64,000 nucleotides of DNA. Origin: Arhodomonas sp052060015 (GTDB taxonomy: Bacteria > Pseudomonadota > Gammaproteobacteria > Nitrococcales > Nitrococcaceae). The position numbers were made by a program, and so were the translations under genes. The stretch is taken from the NCBI RefSeq assembly GCF_052060015.1, contig NZ_JBPODZ010000012.1, forward strand, positions 1 through 64,000. The letters are read 5' to 3'. This document shows positions 53,128-61,515 of this stretch, in pieces (position 1 is the stretch's first letter; each line of letters begins with the position of its first letter). The notes below the pieces were generated by a model, which ran no database searches, was not told where the DNA came from, and was given only the letters and a program-made list of their open reading frames with translations.

Positions 53128-54114
53128 ATGACCCCGGAGAGCGTCGAGCACCCCTATGCGCGACTCGGCCCGGACACGGTTCTGGACGCGCTGGAGTCCG
53201 TGGGCTTCCCCGTGGATGGCCGGCTGTTGCCCCTGAACAGCTACGAGAACCGGGTCTACCAGGTGGGCGTCGACGATGGCCGCCGGGTGGTGGTGAAGTT
53301 CTACCGTCCGGAGCGCTGGAGTGATGCGGCCATCGCCGAGGAACACGACTTCGCCGAGGCCTTGGTGGCCCGGGAGATCCCGGTGGTCGCGCCGATCCGC
53401 CATCGCGGCGAGACCCTGCACCGATACGCCGGTTTCCGCTTTGCCGTGTATCCAAACCGCGGTGGGCGCGCGCCGGAGCTGGATGATCCGGACACCCTCG
53501 AGTGGCTGGGCCGGTTTATCGGCCGGATCCACGCGGTGGGCGAGACGTGCAGCTTCCAGCACCGCCCCCGGCTCGACCCTACCGCAGGGGCTAGCGCCCG
53601 CGACTACCTGCTAGCGACGGACTGGGTCCCCCCTTATCTCCGTCCGGCCTACGAGAGCGTTACCGAGGACCTGCTCGCCCACATCGACGCAGCGTTCTCC
53701 CGCGCGGGGACGGTGCGCTACATCGGCATTCACGGGGACTGTCACCCGGGCAATGTGCTCTGGACCGAGGAGGGGCCGCATTTCGTGGATCTGGACGACT
53801 GTCTCACGGGCCCCGCCGTCCAGGATCTTTGGATGTTGCTCTCCGGCCCCCGGGAGGAGATGACCGTACAGCTCTCCGACGTGCTCGCCGGCTACGAGGA
53901 CTTCCGTGACTTCGACCGCCGCGAGCTGCATCTCGTCGAGGCCCTGCGCAGTATCCGGGTGATGCGCTATGCGGCCTGGCTCGCCGAGCGCTGGGAGGAC
54001 CCGGCCTTTCCGCGGACCTTCACCTGGTTCGGCGATGAGCGCTACTGGGAGGAGCACCTCCTGGGACTGCGCGAGCAGCTGGCGGCCCTCCAGGAGCCGC
54101 CCTTGGTGGCCTGA
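53128..54114 (+). CDS. srkA: Stress-response kinase A (YihE)
   Basis: 328 residues. The aminoglycoside-phosphotransferase-like kinase fold has LNSYENRVYQVGVDDGRRVVVKFYRPERW (nucleotide lysine), the catalytic loop IHGDCHPGNVLW and the metal site HFVDLDDC. The family protects against stress-induced death by countering MazF-type effects. It is 1 base upstream of the metalloprotease gene's GTG, so the two are coupled. Confidence 0.93.
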   Translation: MTPESVEHPYARLGPDTVLDALESVGFPVDGRLLPLNSYENRVYQVGVDDGRRVVVKFYRPERWSDAAIAEEHDFAEALVAREIPVVAPIRHRGETLHRYAGFRFAVYPNRGGRAPELDDPDTLEWLGRFIGRIHAVGETCSFQHRPRLDPTAGASARDYLLATDWVPPYLRPAYESVTEDLLAHIDAAFSRAGTVRYIGIHGDCHPGNVLWTEEGPHFVDLDDCLTGPAVQDLWMLLSGPREEMTVQLSDVLAGYEDFRDFDRRELHLVEALRSIRVMRYAAWLAERWEDPAFPRTFTWFGDERYWEEHLLGLREQLAALQEPPLVA

Positions 54115-54115
54115 G

Positions 54116-54853
54116 GTGCTACCCCAAAGCATCACCGTAGGTGGCCAGGCCATCCCGCTGCGGCGGCGTGCCCAGCGCCGGCGCACCATCGCGCTGCATC
54201 TGCTGCCCGGCCCGGTGTTGGAGCTGCGCCTGCCCCGGGGCTGCCCGGAGGCGGTGGCCCGGCGTTTCCTGGAAAGCCGCCGGGAGTGGGTGGCGCGGAC
54301 CCTGCCGAGCCTGCCCACGCCGCGGCCCCTCGCCGCCGGTGCACTGCACCCGTATCTGGGCGAGGAGTACGTGCTGCGCCCGGTTCGGGCGCGCCGCTAC
54401 GGTGCCAAGCTCAGTGGCGGGAGCCTCTGGTTGTCGGTGCCGGAGCTGGACGAGGGGCGGCTCCGGGAGGGCCTGCATCGCTTCTACCGCCGGCGTGCCG
54501 AGGTGGTGTTCGCCGGGCGGCTGCGCTGGTGGCGCGCGCACCTCGCCGACTGGGGCTTCGGTGAACCACGGCTGCGCCTGCGGCGCATGCGTCGACGCTG
54601 GGGGAGCTGCTCCAGCCACGGCGAGATCACCCTGAATATCCGCCTGGTCGAGCGCGCCACCGAGCTCATCGATCTGGTGGTGGTCCACGAGCTTTGCCAT
54701 CTCGTCGAGCTCAATCACTCCCCGCGCTTCTATCGCCTGATGGACCGGGCCTTGCCGGACTGGCGCGCCCGCGCCGAGGCCTTGGACGAGGGCTGTCTGG
54801 GGATGCCGCCTACCGTCTCCCGTGACCGCGATCGGCGGATCGCCCCCGCGTAA
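54116..54853 (+). CDS. YgjP/WLM-like zinc metalloprotease (DUF45)
   Basis: 245 residues from GTG 54116. The zinc motif HELCH within LVVVHELCHLVELNHSPRFY is preceded by RRWGSCSSHGEITLNIRLV, the DUF45/YgjP signature. The N-terminal half is an arginine-rich beta domain. There is no signal peptide or membrane helix, so it is cytoplasmic. It may act on ribosomal or DNA-bound proteins, which is inference from the fold family. Confidence 0.85.
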   Translation: MLPQSITVGGQAIPLRRRAQRRRTIALHLLPGPVLELRLPRGCPEAVARRFLESRREWVARTLPSLPTPRPLAAGALHPYLGEEYVLRPVRARRYGAKLSGGSLWLSVPELDEGRLREGLHRFYRRRAEVVFAGRLRWWRAHLADWGFGEPRLRLRRMRRRWGSCSSHGEITLNIRLVERATELIDLVVVHELCHLVELNHSPRFYRLMDRALPDWRARAEALDEGCLGMPPTVSRDRDRRIAPA

Positions 54854-55007
54854 AAGGATAGGAAAATCCAACCGCCTCCTTCGGGATATTGCCGCCCGAG
54901 TGGCGGCGGAGGCGCAACTGGCGCCACGGCCTGCCCTGGTTGCGGTAACCCGTCGATCCGACGTCCTTGCGTAAGAATCCCGCAACCGGCCTGTAAAGGT
55001 GGTTTCA

Positions 55008-55033
55008 CAGCTCCCTCCTACCGTAGGGGGCTG
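55008..55033 (+). other. Leader hairpin upstream of phnD
   Basis: CAGCTCCCT (55008-55016) and AGGGGGCTG (55025-55033) form a 9-bp stem with one G-T pair, about 60 bases before the phnD ATG. It is not followed by a U-tract. The 54854-55095 gap holds nothing else I can identify; a CTGTAAA-N4-GTTTCAC pair at 54991-55008 is too degenerate to call a Pho box. Confidence 0.3.
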
Positions 55034-55095
55034 CAGCCAGCAAGCCGGCGGTGCGAATGCCGCCGATCCGCAGCCGGAAACGGGAGACCTTGATC

Positions 55096-56067
55096 ATGTA
55101 GGGATATCATTCGCTGTTCCGCCCCCTCGCCACGGGTACCCTGGCGCTCGCTCTCGCCGGTATCGCCGGCAATGCGGCCGCGCAGGACGAGCGCTTCCGT
55201 GACGACGACGGCGACCTGGTCGCCGACCCGCCCCGCGACGAATCCGAGTGGGTCAATCCGGATACCCTGGTGTTCGCCTGCACCCCGGTGGAGGACCCCT
55301 CCGTCTACCGCGACGTCTGGGCCGGATTCCTCGACCACATGGAGCAGGTGACCGGCAAGGAAGTGCGCTTCTTCCCGGTGCAGTCCAACTCCGCCCAGCT
55401 CGAGGCGATGCGCGCCGGGCGTCTGCATGTCTCCGGCTTCAACACCGGTTCCGTTCCGGTGGCCGTCAACTGCACGGGTTTCACCCCCTTCGCCATGATG
55501 GCGGGCAACGACGGCAGCTACGGCTACGAGATGGAGATCATCACCTACCCAAACAGCGGCATCGACGAAGTCGAGGATATCCGCGGCGCCGAGCTGACCT
55601 TCACCTCGCAGACCTCCAACTCCGGTTTCAAGGCGCCGTCCGCGATCCTCAAAGGGGAGTTCGGAATGGTCGCCGGTGAAGACTTCGACACCGGTTTCTC
55701 GGGTCGTCACGAGAACTCCATCCTCGGCGTTGCCAATCGGGACTACGAGGCGGCCTCAGTGGCTAACTCGGTGAAGGGCCGGATGATCGCCTGTGGCGCT
55801 GTCGATGGGGAAGACATCCAGCTCGTCTATCAGTCCCAGACTTTCCCCACCACGGCGTACGGTTACGTTCACAATCTCCACCCGGACGTCGCCGAGGACG
55901 TACGCGAGGCCTTCTTCAGCTTCGATTGGGAGGGCACGGCGCTTGCCGAGGAGTTCAACAAGAACGGTGAGGAGCAGTTCATCGAGATCACCTACGAGGA
56001 TGAGTGGGCGGTGATCCGCACCATCGACGAGGCCAACGGCGTGAGCTACGACTGCCGCAGCCGCTGA
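55096..56067 (+). pseudogene. phnD: phnD, phosphonate-type binding protein gene with amber codon 2
   Basis: GGAG at 55083-55086 and ATG 55096 mark a normal start, but the second codon is TAG (55099-55101). The same frame is then open for 321 codons and encodes an intact signal peptide (LATGTLALALAGIAGNAAAQ) and a PhnD-type periplasmic binding protein: TLVFACTPVEDPSVYRDVW, FNTGSVPVAVNCTGFTPFA, FTSQTSNSGFKAP. One base change (AAG to TAG) would explain the stop. The only other canonical start is GTG 55270, inside the first strand of the mature fold. A CTG at 55114 could in principle initiate. The mature part is acidic. It heads phnD-phnC-phnE, whose other genes are also damaged. Confidence 0.8.
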
Positions 56068-56080
56068 CCCGTTAGCACCG

Positions 56081-56107
56081 GCCCCTGCCCGCGCGAGGGG
56101 CGGGGGC
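56081..56107 (+). other. Intercistronic hairpin between phnD and phnC
   Basis: GCCCCTGCCC (56081-56090) pairs with GGGCGGGGGC (56098-56107) with one T-G pair. Such stems after binding-protein genes protect upstream mRNA and raise binding-protein levels over transporter parts. There is no U-tract. Confidence 0.5.
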
Positions 56108-56123
56108 GGGCGAGGAGCCTTCG

Positions 56124-57071
56124 ATGCTCGAGATCCAGAATCTGACCAAGCGTTACCGCACCGGTGATCTCGCTCTCGACGATGTCAGCATCGAGGTACC
56201 TTCGGGGCAGGTGATGGGTCTGATCGGTCCCTCCGGGGCGGGAAAGTCGACGCTCATCCGCTGTGTGAACCGGCTGGTGGAGCCGAGCCGCGGCAATATC
56301 CGTCTCGCGGGTATCGAGCTTACCCGGCTTGGGCGCACGGAGCTGCGTCGGGCCCGCCGCCGGTTGGGGATGATCTTCCAGGAATACGCCCTGGTGGAAC
56401 GGCTCACGGTCATGGAGAACGTGCTCAGTGGCCAGCTGGGCTACGTGGGTTTCTGGCGTAGTTACTTCCGCCGTTTCCCGCCGGAGACGATACGCCGTGC
56501 TTATCAGGTTCTGGAGCGGGTCGGGCTCATGGGGCAGGCGGACAAGCGCGCCGATGCGCTCTCCGGCGGCCAACGCGTGGGCATCGCCCGGGCGCTGCTC
56601 CAGGAGCCGGATCTTCTGCTGGTGGACGAGCCTACCGCCAGTCTCGATCCCAGGACCGCGCGCCAGATCATGCGTCTGCTGCGGGAGGTCTGTGCCGAGC
56701 GAGGGCTGGCGGCGGTGGTCAACATCCACGACGTCCACCTCGCCCGACGGTTCATGCAGCGCATCGTCGGTCTGCGGGCGGGGCGGGTGGTCTTCGACGG
56801 GGATCCGCAGCGCCTCGACCCGGCGGCCCTCACGGACATCTACGGGGAGGAGGACTGGGGATCCGCGACGGAAGCGGAGGAGGGCGAGGGGGCGCACCCG
56901 CGCGGGGGACTGGCTCGTGCGCGTCGCAATGTTCGCGGGGCTCGTCGTCACGCTCTTCTGCTGGCAGCTCATGACCCGGGATACCCTGTGGGTGTTCGTC
57001 GCCGATGCCCCCGCCCAGGTCGCAGACATCGGCTCGCGCATGTTCCCGCCGACCTGGGGCTACATGAATGA
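56124..57071 (+). CDS. phnC: Phosphonate-type ABC transporter ATPase PhnC with aberrant C-terminus
   Basis: 315 residues. The ABC core is complete: Walker A GPSGAGKST, Q-loop MIFQEYALVERLTVMENVL (PhnC-type), signature LSGGQRVGIARALL, Walker B LLLVDEPTASLDP and H-loop NIHDVH. PhnC normally ends shortly after the IYGEEDW segment (near residue 245). Here about 55 further arginine-rich residues are read through phnE in another frame, overlapping phnE by 155 bases. A lost stop or small frameshift near 56880 is likely. The core may still fold, but its partners are broken. Confidence 0.8.
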   Translation: MLEIQNLTKRYRTGDLALDDVSIEVPSGQVMGLIGPSGAGKSTLIRCVNRLVEPSRGNIRLAGIELTRLGRTELRRARRRLGMIFQEYALVERLTVMENVLSGQLGYVGFWRSYFRRFPPETIRRAYQVLERVGLMGQADKRADALSGGQRVGIARALLQEPDLLLVDEPTASLDPRTARQIMRLLREVCAERGLAAVVNIHDVHLARRFMQRIVGLRAGRVVFDGDPQRLDPAALTDIYGEEDWGSATEAEEGEGAHPRGGLARARRNVRGARRHALLLAAHDPGYPVGVRRRCPRPGRRHRLAHVPADLGLHE

Positions 57072-57123
57072 GCTCTGGGGACCGCTGTGGGACACCATCA
57101 ACATCGCGAGCCTCGGTACCCTC

Positions 57124-57135
57124 AGAGGTGGACCC
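57124..57135 (+). repeat. Left terminal inverted repeat of the IS3-family element
   Basis: AGAGGTGGACCC; its partner lies at 58423-58434 on the other strand with two mismatches. The conserved core is TGGACCC. If the element truly ends at TGGACC, the flanks no longer show a duplication, so the longer end is preferred. Confidence 0.65.
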
Positions 57136-57211
57136 TGGGGGCTGTACAGGGATCGAAGCCTGCTAAGTGGGATCTTCTGGCGTAGAGTTCTCGAGAGAGA
57201 AGGAGCGGAAG

Positions 57212-57501
57212 ATGGCCCGGAGAAAGCGACGTAATCATTCCTCGGCGTTCAACGCGAAGGTGGCGCTGGCGGCGTTGAAGGGCGAGCGCACGGTGGCGGA
57301 GTTAGCCGAGCAGTTCGATGTTCACCCCAATCAGATTCAGGACTGGAAGCGACGTCTGACGGAAGGCGCCGAGGACGTGTTCGGTGGCAACGCGGCCGCC
57401 GCGCAGCATAACGAGAAGGAGGTAGAGAAGCTCCACGCCAAGATCGGGCATTGGCGATGGAGAACGATTTTTTATCCAAAGTGCTCGGGCGCGACCGATG
57501 A
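57212..57501 (+). pseudogene. IS3-family orfA with one-base deletion
   Basis: ATG 57212 follows AGGAGCGG. The helix-turn-helix ARRKRRNHSSAFNAKVALAA and VAELAEQFDVHPNQIQDWKR is intact, then the leucine-zipper part KEVEKLHAKIG breaks at about 57449. One base deleted in GGGCATTGG is the simplest explanation: restoring it gives IGQLAMENDFLSKVLGRDR and a stop at 57499-57501 that overlaps the orfB ATG, the expected IS3 arrangement. As it stands the frame runs on to 57631 with non-native sequence. Confidence 0.75.
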
Positions 57502-58344
57502 GCGAGCGTCGCGCCGGGGTAGCCATCGAGCACCCATTGCCGAAGACGCGCCGCTGCGAGCTACTCGGGGCTCGCCCGCTCGAGTGCTTACTACCGCCCC
57601 GCGCCGGACTCGGAGCGGGATCTGGCCTTGATGCTACTCATCAATGAGATCCACCTGCGCTGGCCGTTCTATGGTAGCCGTCGCCTGCGTGACGAGCGTC
57701 GGGCACAGGGCTACCCGATCAACCGCAAGCATGTCCAGCGGTTGATGCGTCAGATGGGCTTGAGAGCGCTGTACCCGCGGCGTCGAACGAGCCAGCCGGG
57801 CAAGGGTCACAACATTTACCCCTACCTGCTGCGGGGGCTGTCCATCGAGCGGGCGAACCAGTGCTGGTGCACCGATATCTGCTATATCCCCATGGCCAAG
57901 GGGTTCATGTACCTGGTGGCGATCATGGACTGGCATTCCCGTCGGGTGCTGTCGTGGTGCGTGTCCAATACGCTGGACACGGACTTCTGTAGCGAGGCCC
58001 TGGAAGAGGCCTTGAAGCGCTTTGGAGCGCCGAAGATCTTCAATACCGACCAAGGGGCGCAGTTCGCCTCCGAGGCCTTCACCAGTGTGCTCAAGGCTCA
58101 CGGAGTCGCGATCAGCATGGACGGCAAGGGCCGCTGGGTGGACAACGTGTTCGTCGAGCGGTTGTGGCGCAGCGTCAAGTACGAGGACGTCTACCTGCGC
58201 GCCTACGAGACGCCGGCGGCCCTACGCGCCGGACTTGGCCACTACTTCGAGTTCTACAACACCCGGCGCCGTCACACGGCGCTGGACCGACACACCCCGG
58301 ATGCGGTGTACTTCGAGCAGGCTTCGTCGGAGATGGCAGCCTGA
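57498..58344 (+). pseudogene. IS3-family orfB (DDE integrase-type transposase) with one-base insertion
   Basis: ATG 57498 starts MSERRAGVAIEHPLPKTRRC, but the frame shifts at the GGGG run 57567-57570, where one extra G is inferred. The remaining frame, open from about 57570 to 58344 and startable at 57628, carries HTH_21 (YGSRRLRDERRAQGYPINRK) and the rve domain with catalytic DDE: WCTDICYIPM, NTDQGAQF, and Glu in VFVERLWRSVKYE. The catalytic core is intact, but the N-terminal DNA-binding part is disconnected. Confidence 0.75.
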
Positions 58345-59065
58345 AACACGAGGCGGATTCCACCTCTTCGTACCAAAGGGGTGTCCAAGGAATAAAGGGG
58401 GCTCACCAGTGTCCAGGATTCGGGGTCCATTTCTCTCATCGCCATCGCCCTGGCCGTGCCGGTCGCCTTCCTGGCCGCGCGCAACACCACGCCGAGCCCC
58501 TTGCTGCGGCCCCTGGCGCTGCTCATCATCGTGTCGTCGCGTTCCATCGACTCACTGATCTGGGCGCTGCTACTAGTCGTGTTCCTGGGACCAGGGCTGC
58601 TCGCCGGCATCCTTGCCATCGCCCTGCGCTCCATCGGATTCATCGCCAAGCTGCTCTACGAGGCCATCGAGGAGATCGACCCGCGCCAGGTGGAGGCCAT
58701 CGAGGCCACCGGCGCGAGCCGCTGGCAGGTGATGGCCTGGGGCATCGTGCCTCAAATCATGCCCGCCTTCGCCGGCATCGGCGTTTTTCGCTGGGACATC
58801 AACATCCGGGAGTCCACGGTGCTTGGCCTGGTGGGGGCAGGTGGCATCGGCCTCGAGCTCAACGCCTCGCTGAACGTGCTCGCCTGGTCCAACGTCAGCG
58901 TGATCTTCATCGCCATCCTCGGGACGGTGGTGGCCAGCGAATGGGTGTCGGCAAAGGTCCGGCACGCCATTATCTGATCGTGGGCGGGCCGAGAAGCGGG
59001 GTCATCCTGGCCGGCGCAGCCCGTGCCGGGCGCATCCTATCCCACAGGCATTTGCACGAACGGCG

Positions 59066-59740
59066 CTACCCTTCGAGAAAACCGGGGATGTCCTCGCGCT
59101 GGACCACATGGCAGTAGATCATATTGATGGTGGTCAGCTCGTTGCGATGCAACTCTTCGGTTGCGGCAGCACAGCAGTCCTCGACAACGACCACTTCGAA
59201 GCTCTCGTCGGCGAGGCTGCGTACGGTGGAGCTCACGCACTGGTCCGTGAAGATGCCCGCGGCGATGACATACCGTACGCCCATATTGTGCAGAATCAGG
59301 CGCAAATTGGTGCCGGTAAGTGCGCTGTCCGTAGTTTTGGTGAGAACAATATCGTCCTGGGCCGGCGTTAGCTCGGGTACGATCTGGCTGTCCTCACGAT
59401 CCTTGGGCAGCAGTAGATAGTTGAAGCCGGGCTTTTTCTGGCTGAGTGAGCGGTCGCGCCCGTCCGGCTTGAGACAGGCGATACGCGCAAAAATCACCTC
59501 CACGCCGCGCTCACGGCACTCCGTGATGAGGCGCTTGGTGTTTGGGATTACCGTCTCGTTCATTCGCGCCCGAAAGGGAGCCCAGCGTGCTGCCTCCTTT
59601 GGATCCTCGCCGACCTCCATGTACGTGTTCTGGATATCGATGACGAGGAGCGCAGTCTGGGCCGGCGGCAGAACGATGTCTGCCGGTTCCTCGGCTGTCT
59701 CATAGTAAAAAGAGCGGAAGGCCGTCTTCCAGTTGCTCAC
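59066..59740 (-). CDS. Isochorismatase-fold cysteine hydrolase of the BMC operon
   Basis: 224 residues from GTG 59740. The catalytic triad of the family is visible: Asp in LLVIDIQNTYM, Lys in VLTKTTDSALTGTNL and Cys in GIFTDQCVSSTVRSLAD. Members hydrolyse amides, ureido groups or vinyl ethers (nicotinamidase, biuret hydrolase, isochorismatase). No encapsulation-type helix is obvious at either end, although the N-terminus (SNWKTAFRSFYYETAEE) is amphipathic. It overlaps the upstream BMC-T gene (GTGA), so it belongs to the operon. Its substrate may be the feed amide or an intermediate of the pathway. Confidence 0.85.
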   Translation of the reverse strand: MSNWKTAFRSFYYETAEEPADIVLPPAQTALLVIDIQNTYMEVGEDPKEAARWAPFRARMNETVIPNTKRLITECRERGVEVIFARIACLKPDGRDRSLSQKKPGFNYLLLPKDREDSQIVPELTPAQDDIVLTKTTDSALTGTNLRLILHNMGVRYVIAAGIFTDQCVSSTVRSLADESFEVVVVEDCCAAATEELHRNELTTINMIYCHVVQREDIPGFLEG

Positions 59741-60366
59741 GCCTTCCGACCCTCTACCGCGTCGAGTGTCCGGGCAATTGCGTCGCGTGCCACCTCCAGA
59801 TCCCCGGCATCGCCGGACATGAATATCCGACCCGACGCTCCCATCATCTGGACATCATTGATGACGACGTTCGGGGCCGCGCGTTCGGCCTCATTGGCCG
59901 CCACGCATGCGAACAAAGCAGGCATCATCTCGTAGACCAACAGCGAATTCCCCGGCAGCAGCATCGAGGCGTCGCGGCTGCGGTTGAGGATGATCGCGTG
60001 CTGATCCGAGATATCGTGGACAATGTCATGGAACATCGTAACGGGCGCTAGCTGGTCCGCAGGCTTGGTACCGATACCATCGAGCACCGCCTGACCGGCT
60101 GAATCAAGGTCGCGTTTGCTCGCCGAGTGAAGCTCCATCAGCCCGAACTGCCGTTCGGTGAACAAAATGCCCGGTTCCATCTGCGGCGCAGCCTTTAGCG
60201 CGAGGTCACAGATGCGATGGATGGACAATGCCGGCGCGACCTCAACGATCAGGCTGTGCTCGCCCTCGAACGGCGGATAGCCGCGGGCTCGCATTGGCGT
60301 GCTGAGATACGCCGCGAATTGCGGTTGCAGGTCGTGGATTGGTAGGTAGACGCGCAACTCCGTCAT
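59737..60366 (-). CDS. BMC-T shell protein, tandem BMC domains (paralog 2)
   Basis: 209 residues with two BMC domains of about 100 residues each. Domain 1 includes LIVEVAPALSIHRICDLALKAAPQMEPGILFTERQFGLMELH; domain 2 includes NSLLVYEMMPALFACVAANEAERAAPNVVINDVQMMGASGRIFMSGDAGDLEVARDA. It forms trimers that act as pseudohexameric shell tiles, often with larger or gated pores. It is about as long as and clearly related to the protein at 61516-62127, so the shell has two different BMC-T types. Confidence 0.85.
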   Translation of the reverse strand: MTELRVYLPIHDLQPQFAAYLSTPMRARGYPPFEGEHSLIVEVAPALSIHRICDLALKAAPQMEPGILFTERQFGLMELHSASKRDLDSAGQAVLDGIGTKPADQLAPVTMFHDIVHDISDQHAIILNRSRDASMLLPGNSLLVYEMMPALFACVAANEAERAAPNVVINDVQMMGASGRIFMSGDAGDLEVARDAIARTLDAVEGRKA

Positions 60367-60396
60367 GCGGTTTCTCCTCAGCAGCCAGCCCTGGCC

Positions 60397-60672
60397 TTAT
60401 TTTGCGGCCTCGAAATACTTGCCAAGATCTTGATGCGGGCGGGGGATGACGTGGACGGACACCAGTTCGCCGACTTGGTTCGCCGTCTCCGCTCCCGCCT
60501 CTGCCGCGGCCTTTACGGCCCCGACGTCGCCGCGGATGACGACGGAGACGAGGCCGTCGCCGACCTCCTCGCGTGCCGAGATCGTTACATTTGCCGCCTT
60601 CACCATGGCATCGGCCGCCGCCAGCGCCGCCACATACCCTTTGGTCTCGATCATTCCGATTGCGCTCGACAT
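60397..60672 (-). CDS. BMC-H hexameric shell protein
   Basis: 91 residues from ATG 60672, with GGAGGAAA seven bases upstream. The BMC fold has AIGMIETKGYVAALAAADAMVKAANV and the pore-loop region VIRGDVGAVKAAAEAGAE, ending with VHVIPRPHQDLGKYF. This is the main facet tile. A 36-residue upstream in-frame extension has low-complexity sequence and no ribosome site and is rejected. It is the only single-domain BMC protein in view. Confidence 0.93.
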   Translation of the reverse strand: MSSAIGMIETKGYVAALAAADAMVKAANVTISAREEVGDGLVSVVIRGDVGAVKAAAEAGAETANQVGELVSVHVIPRPHQDLGKYFEAAK

Positions 60673-60795
60673 GGGATTTCCTCCGTTCTTTGGTTCGGCC
60701 CGCCGGCCGGACTTCCTGCTCTGTGCCTGTGACCCACCGGCGGATTTGCGGGATGAGGGTGTCCTGGACACGCTAGCCATGGGCCTGTCCTCCCT

Positions 60796-61032
60796 CTATT
60801 CGTCGATGGATCCGATAATGAGGGCATCGACCGGGGCCTTTATTCTGGTGAAATATCCAGCCGCCACCGACCCCGTGGTAATGAGCACGCTTTCGCCGAC
60901 GCCGCAGCCGAGCACGTCGAGCGCGATGAGCGCACCGCCATTATCCAACTCGACCGTCAGCAGCGCGCCGTTGGGCACAGTCTCAATTCGCTTGGTCGCC
61001 CAGACCTGGCCCGTAACGCGTCCCCGGATCAT
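60796..61032 (-). CDS. BMC-P pentameric vertex protein (EutN/CcmL family)
   Basis: 78 residues, slightly short for the family. GRVTGQVWATKRIETVPNGALLTVEL, then LGCGVGESVLITTGSVAAGYF and DALIIGSID are the EutN/CcmL signatures. Pentamers cap the shell vertices, so the operon encodes all three shell classes (H, T, P). The start overlaps the stop of the preceding gene as ATGA. Confidence 0.92.
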   Translation of the reverse strand: MIRGRVTGQVWATKRIETVPNGALLTVELDNGGALIALDVLGCGVGESVLITTGSVAAGYFTRIKAPVDALIIGSIDE

Positions 61033-61496
61033 GTTGACTTCCTCTCCACGTGTATACCCTTGCGCCGTATCTCGTCCTGCGCCAGCGGCGTGAAGCGCAC
61101 CCGCTTGCCGGCGCGGATGCGTGCATTCTTGGACAGGCCACCGATCTGGCGCTCGGAAACGAGGCCACGGTCGAACTCCAGTGTCTCGGCGGGCGCGCTA
61201 CCGACGGGTTGCTCAACCGCCGGGGCGGGGCGCGTGCCGGCAGCACCGCCCTGCAAGCGGAATACCCAGCGCCCGGCTTTGATTTCCTGTACGGAACGGC
61301 CGTCCTGGGCAAGCTCCAGCATGCGGAGTGCGAAACGGTTGAGGTCAGCGTCCGAGGCTATGGCCACTCTCTCTTCGCGAACCTGTGGCTTAGGCGCAGT
61401 GTCGGCGTGGGCACCTGCATCGCCGCCGCCGACCATACCGCGTAGCTCCTCGGCGAGGATCTCCTGGATCAGGCTGCGAATCTCGCTACTGTTCAT
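61029..61496 (-). CDS. BMC-associated protein with N-terminal encapsulation-type helix, unknown function
   Basis: 155 residues from ATG 61496. The N-terminus SSEIRSLIQEILAEEL is an amphipathic helix of the kind that targets cargo to BMC lumens, followed by a Gly/Ala/Pro-rich linker. A central segment (ALRMLELAQDGRSVQEIKAGRWVFRLQGG) and a second linker lead to a C-terminal motif SERQIGGLSKNARIRAGKRV and TPLAQDEIRRKGIHV. I do not recognise an enzyme. The helix resembles the one at the C-terminus of the aldehyde dehydrogenase, so it may be a scaffold or cargo organiser. Confidence 0.75.
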   Translation of the reverse strand: MNSSEIRSLIQEILAEELRGMVGGGDAGAHADTAPKPQVREERVAIASDADLNRFALRMLELAQDGRSVQEIKAGRWVFRLQGGAAGTRPAPAVEQPVGSAPAETLEFDRGLVSERQIGGLSKNARIRAGKRVRFTPLAQDEIRRKGIHVERKST

Positions 61497-61515
61497 GCCA
61501 AAGCGCTCCCTTCGC

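Larger units (their letters stand above)
57124..58434 (+). mobile_element. IS3-family insertion sequence in phnE, flanked by 3-bp CTC duplication
   Basis: 1311 bp. The ends are AGAGGTGGACCC (57124-57135) and AGAAATGGACCC on the opposite strand (58423-58434), matching at 10 of 12 positions. Direct CTC repeats flank it at 57121-57123 and 58435-58437, consistent with the 3-4 bp duplications of IS3 elements. It carries an orfA/orfB pair typical of the family, both now frameshifted. The 3' non-coding tail 58345-58434 holds only the right end. Confidence 0.85.
56917..58977 (+). pseudogene. phnE: phnE, phosphonate-type permease gene split by an IS3-family element
   Basis: The 5' part (GTG 56917, or ATG 56929, to 57123) encodes the first helix and the PhnE-like segment ADAPAQVADIGSRMFPP and DTINIASLGTL. 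The 3' part (58438-58977) resumes with IAIALAVPVAFLAARNTTP and continues through the permease domain with EAIEATGASRWQVMAWGIVPQI to the natural stop. Removing 57124-58434 and one CTC copy joins the halves in frame as GTLIAIALAVPVA, exactly the expected PhnE sequence. The permease cannot be made intact. Confidence 0.9.

Noticed and set aside
54991..55008. Pho box upstream of phnD
   Set aside because: CTGTAAA-N4-GTTTCAC matches the half-sites at only 5 and 4 of 7 positions and has no suitable -10.
55099..55101. Recoding of TAG as pyrrolysine in phnD
   Set aside because: The position is codon 2 of a signal peptide and nothing in the window suggests pyrrolysine machinery; a point mutation is simpler.
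57440..57575. Programmed -1 frameshifting as the reason for the broken IS3 frames
   Set aside because: The two shifts are in opposite directions, one within orfA and one within orfB, and neither lies at a typical A-rich slippery site before the ATGA overlap.
60673..60780. 36-residue N-terminal extension of the BMC-H protein
   Set aside because: It is low-complexity Ser/Arg sequence without a ribosome site, while GGAGGAAA precedes the ATG that starts the BMC fold.
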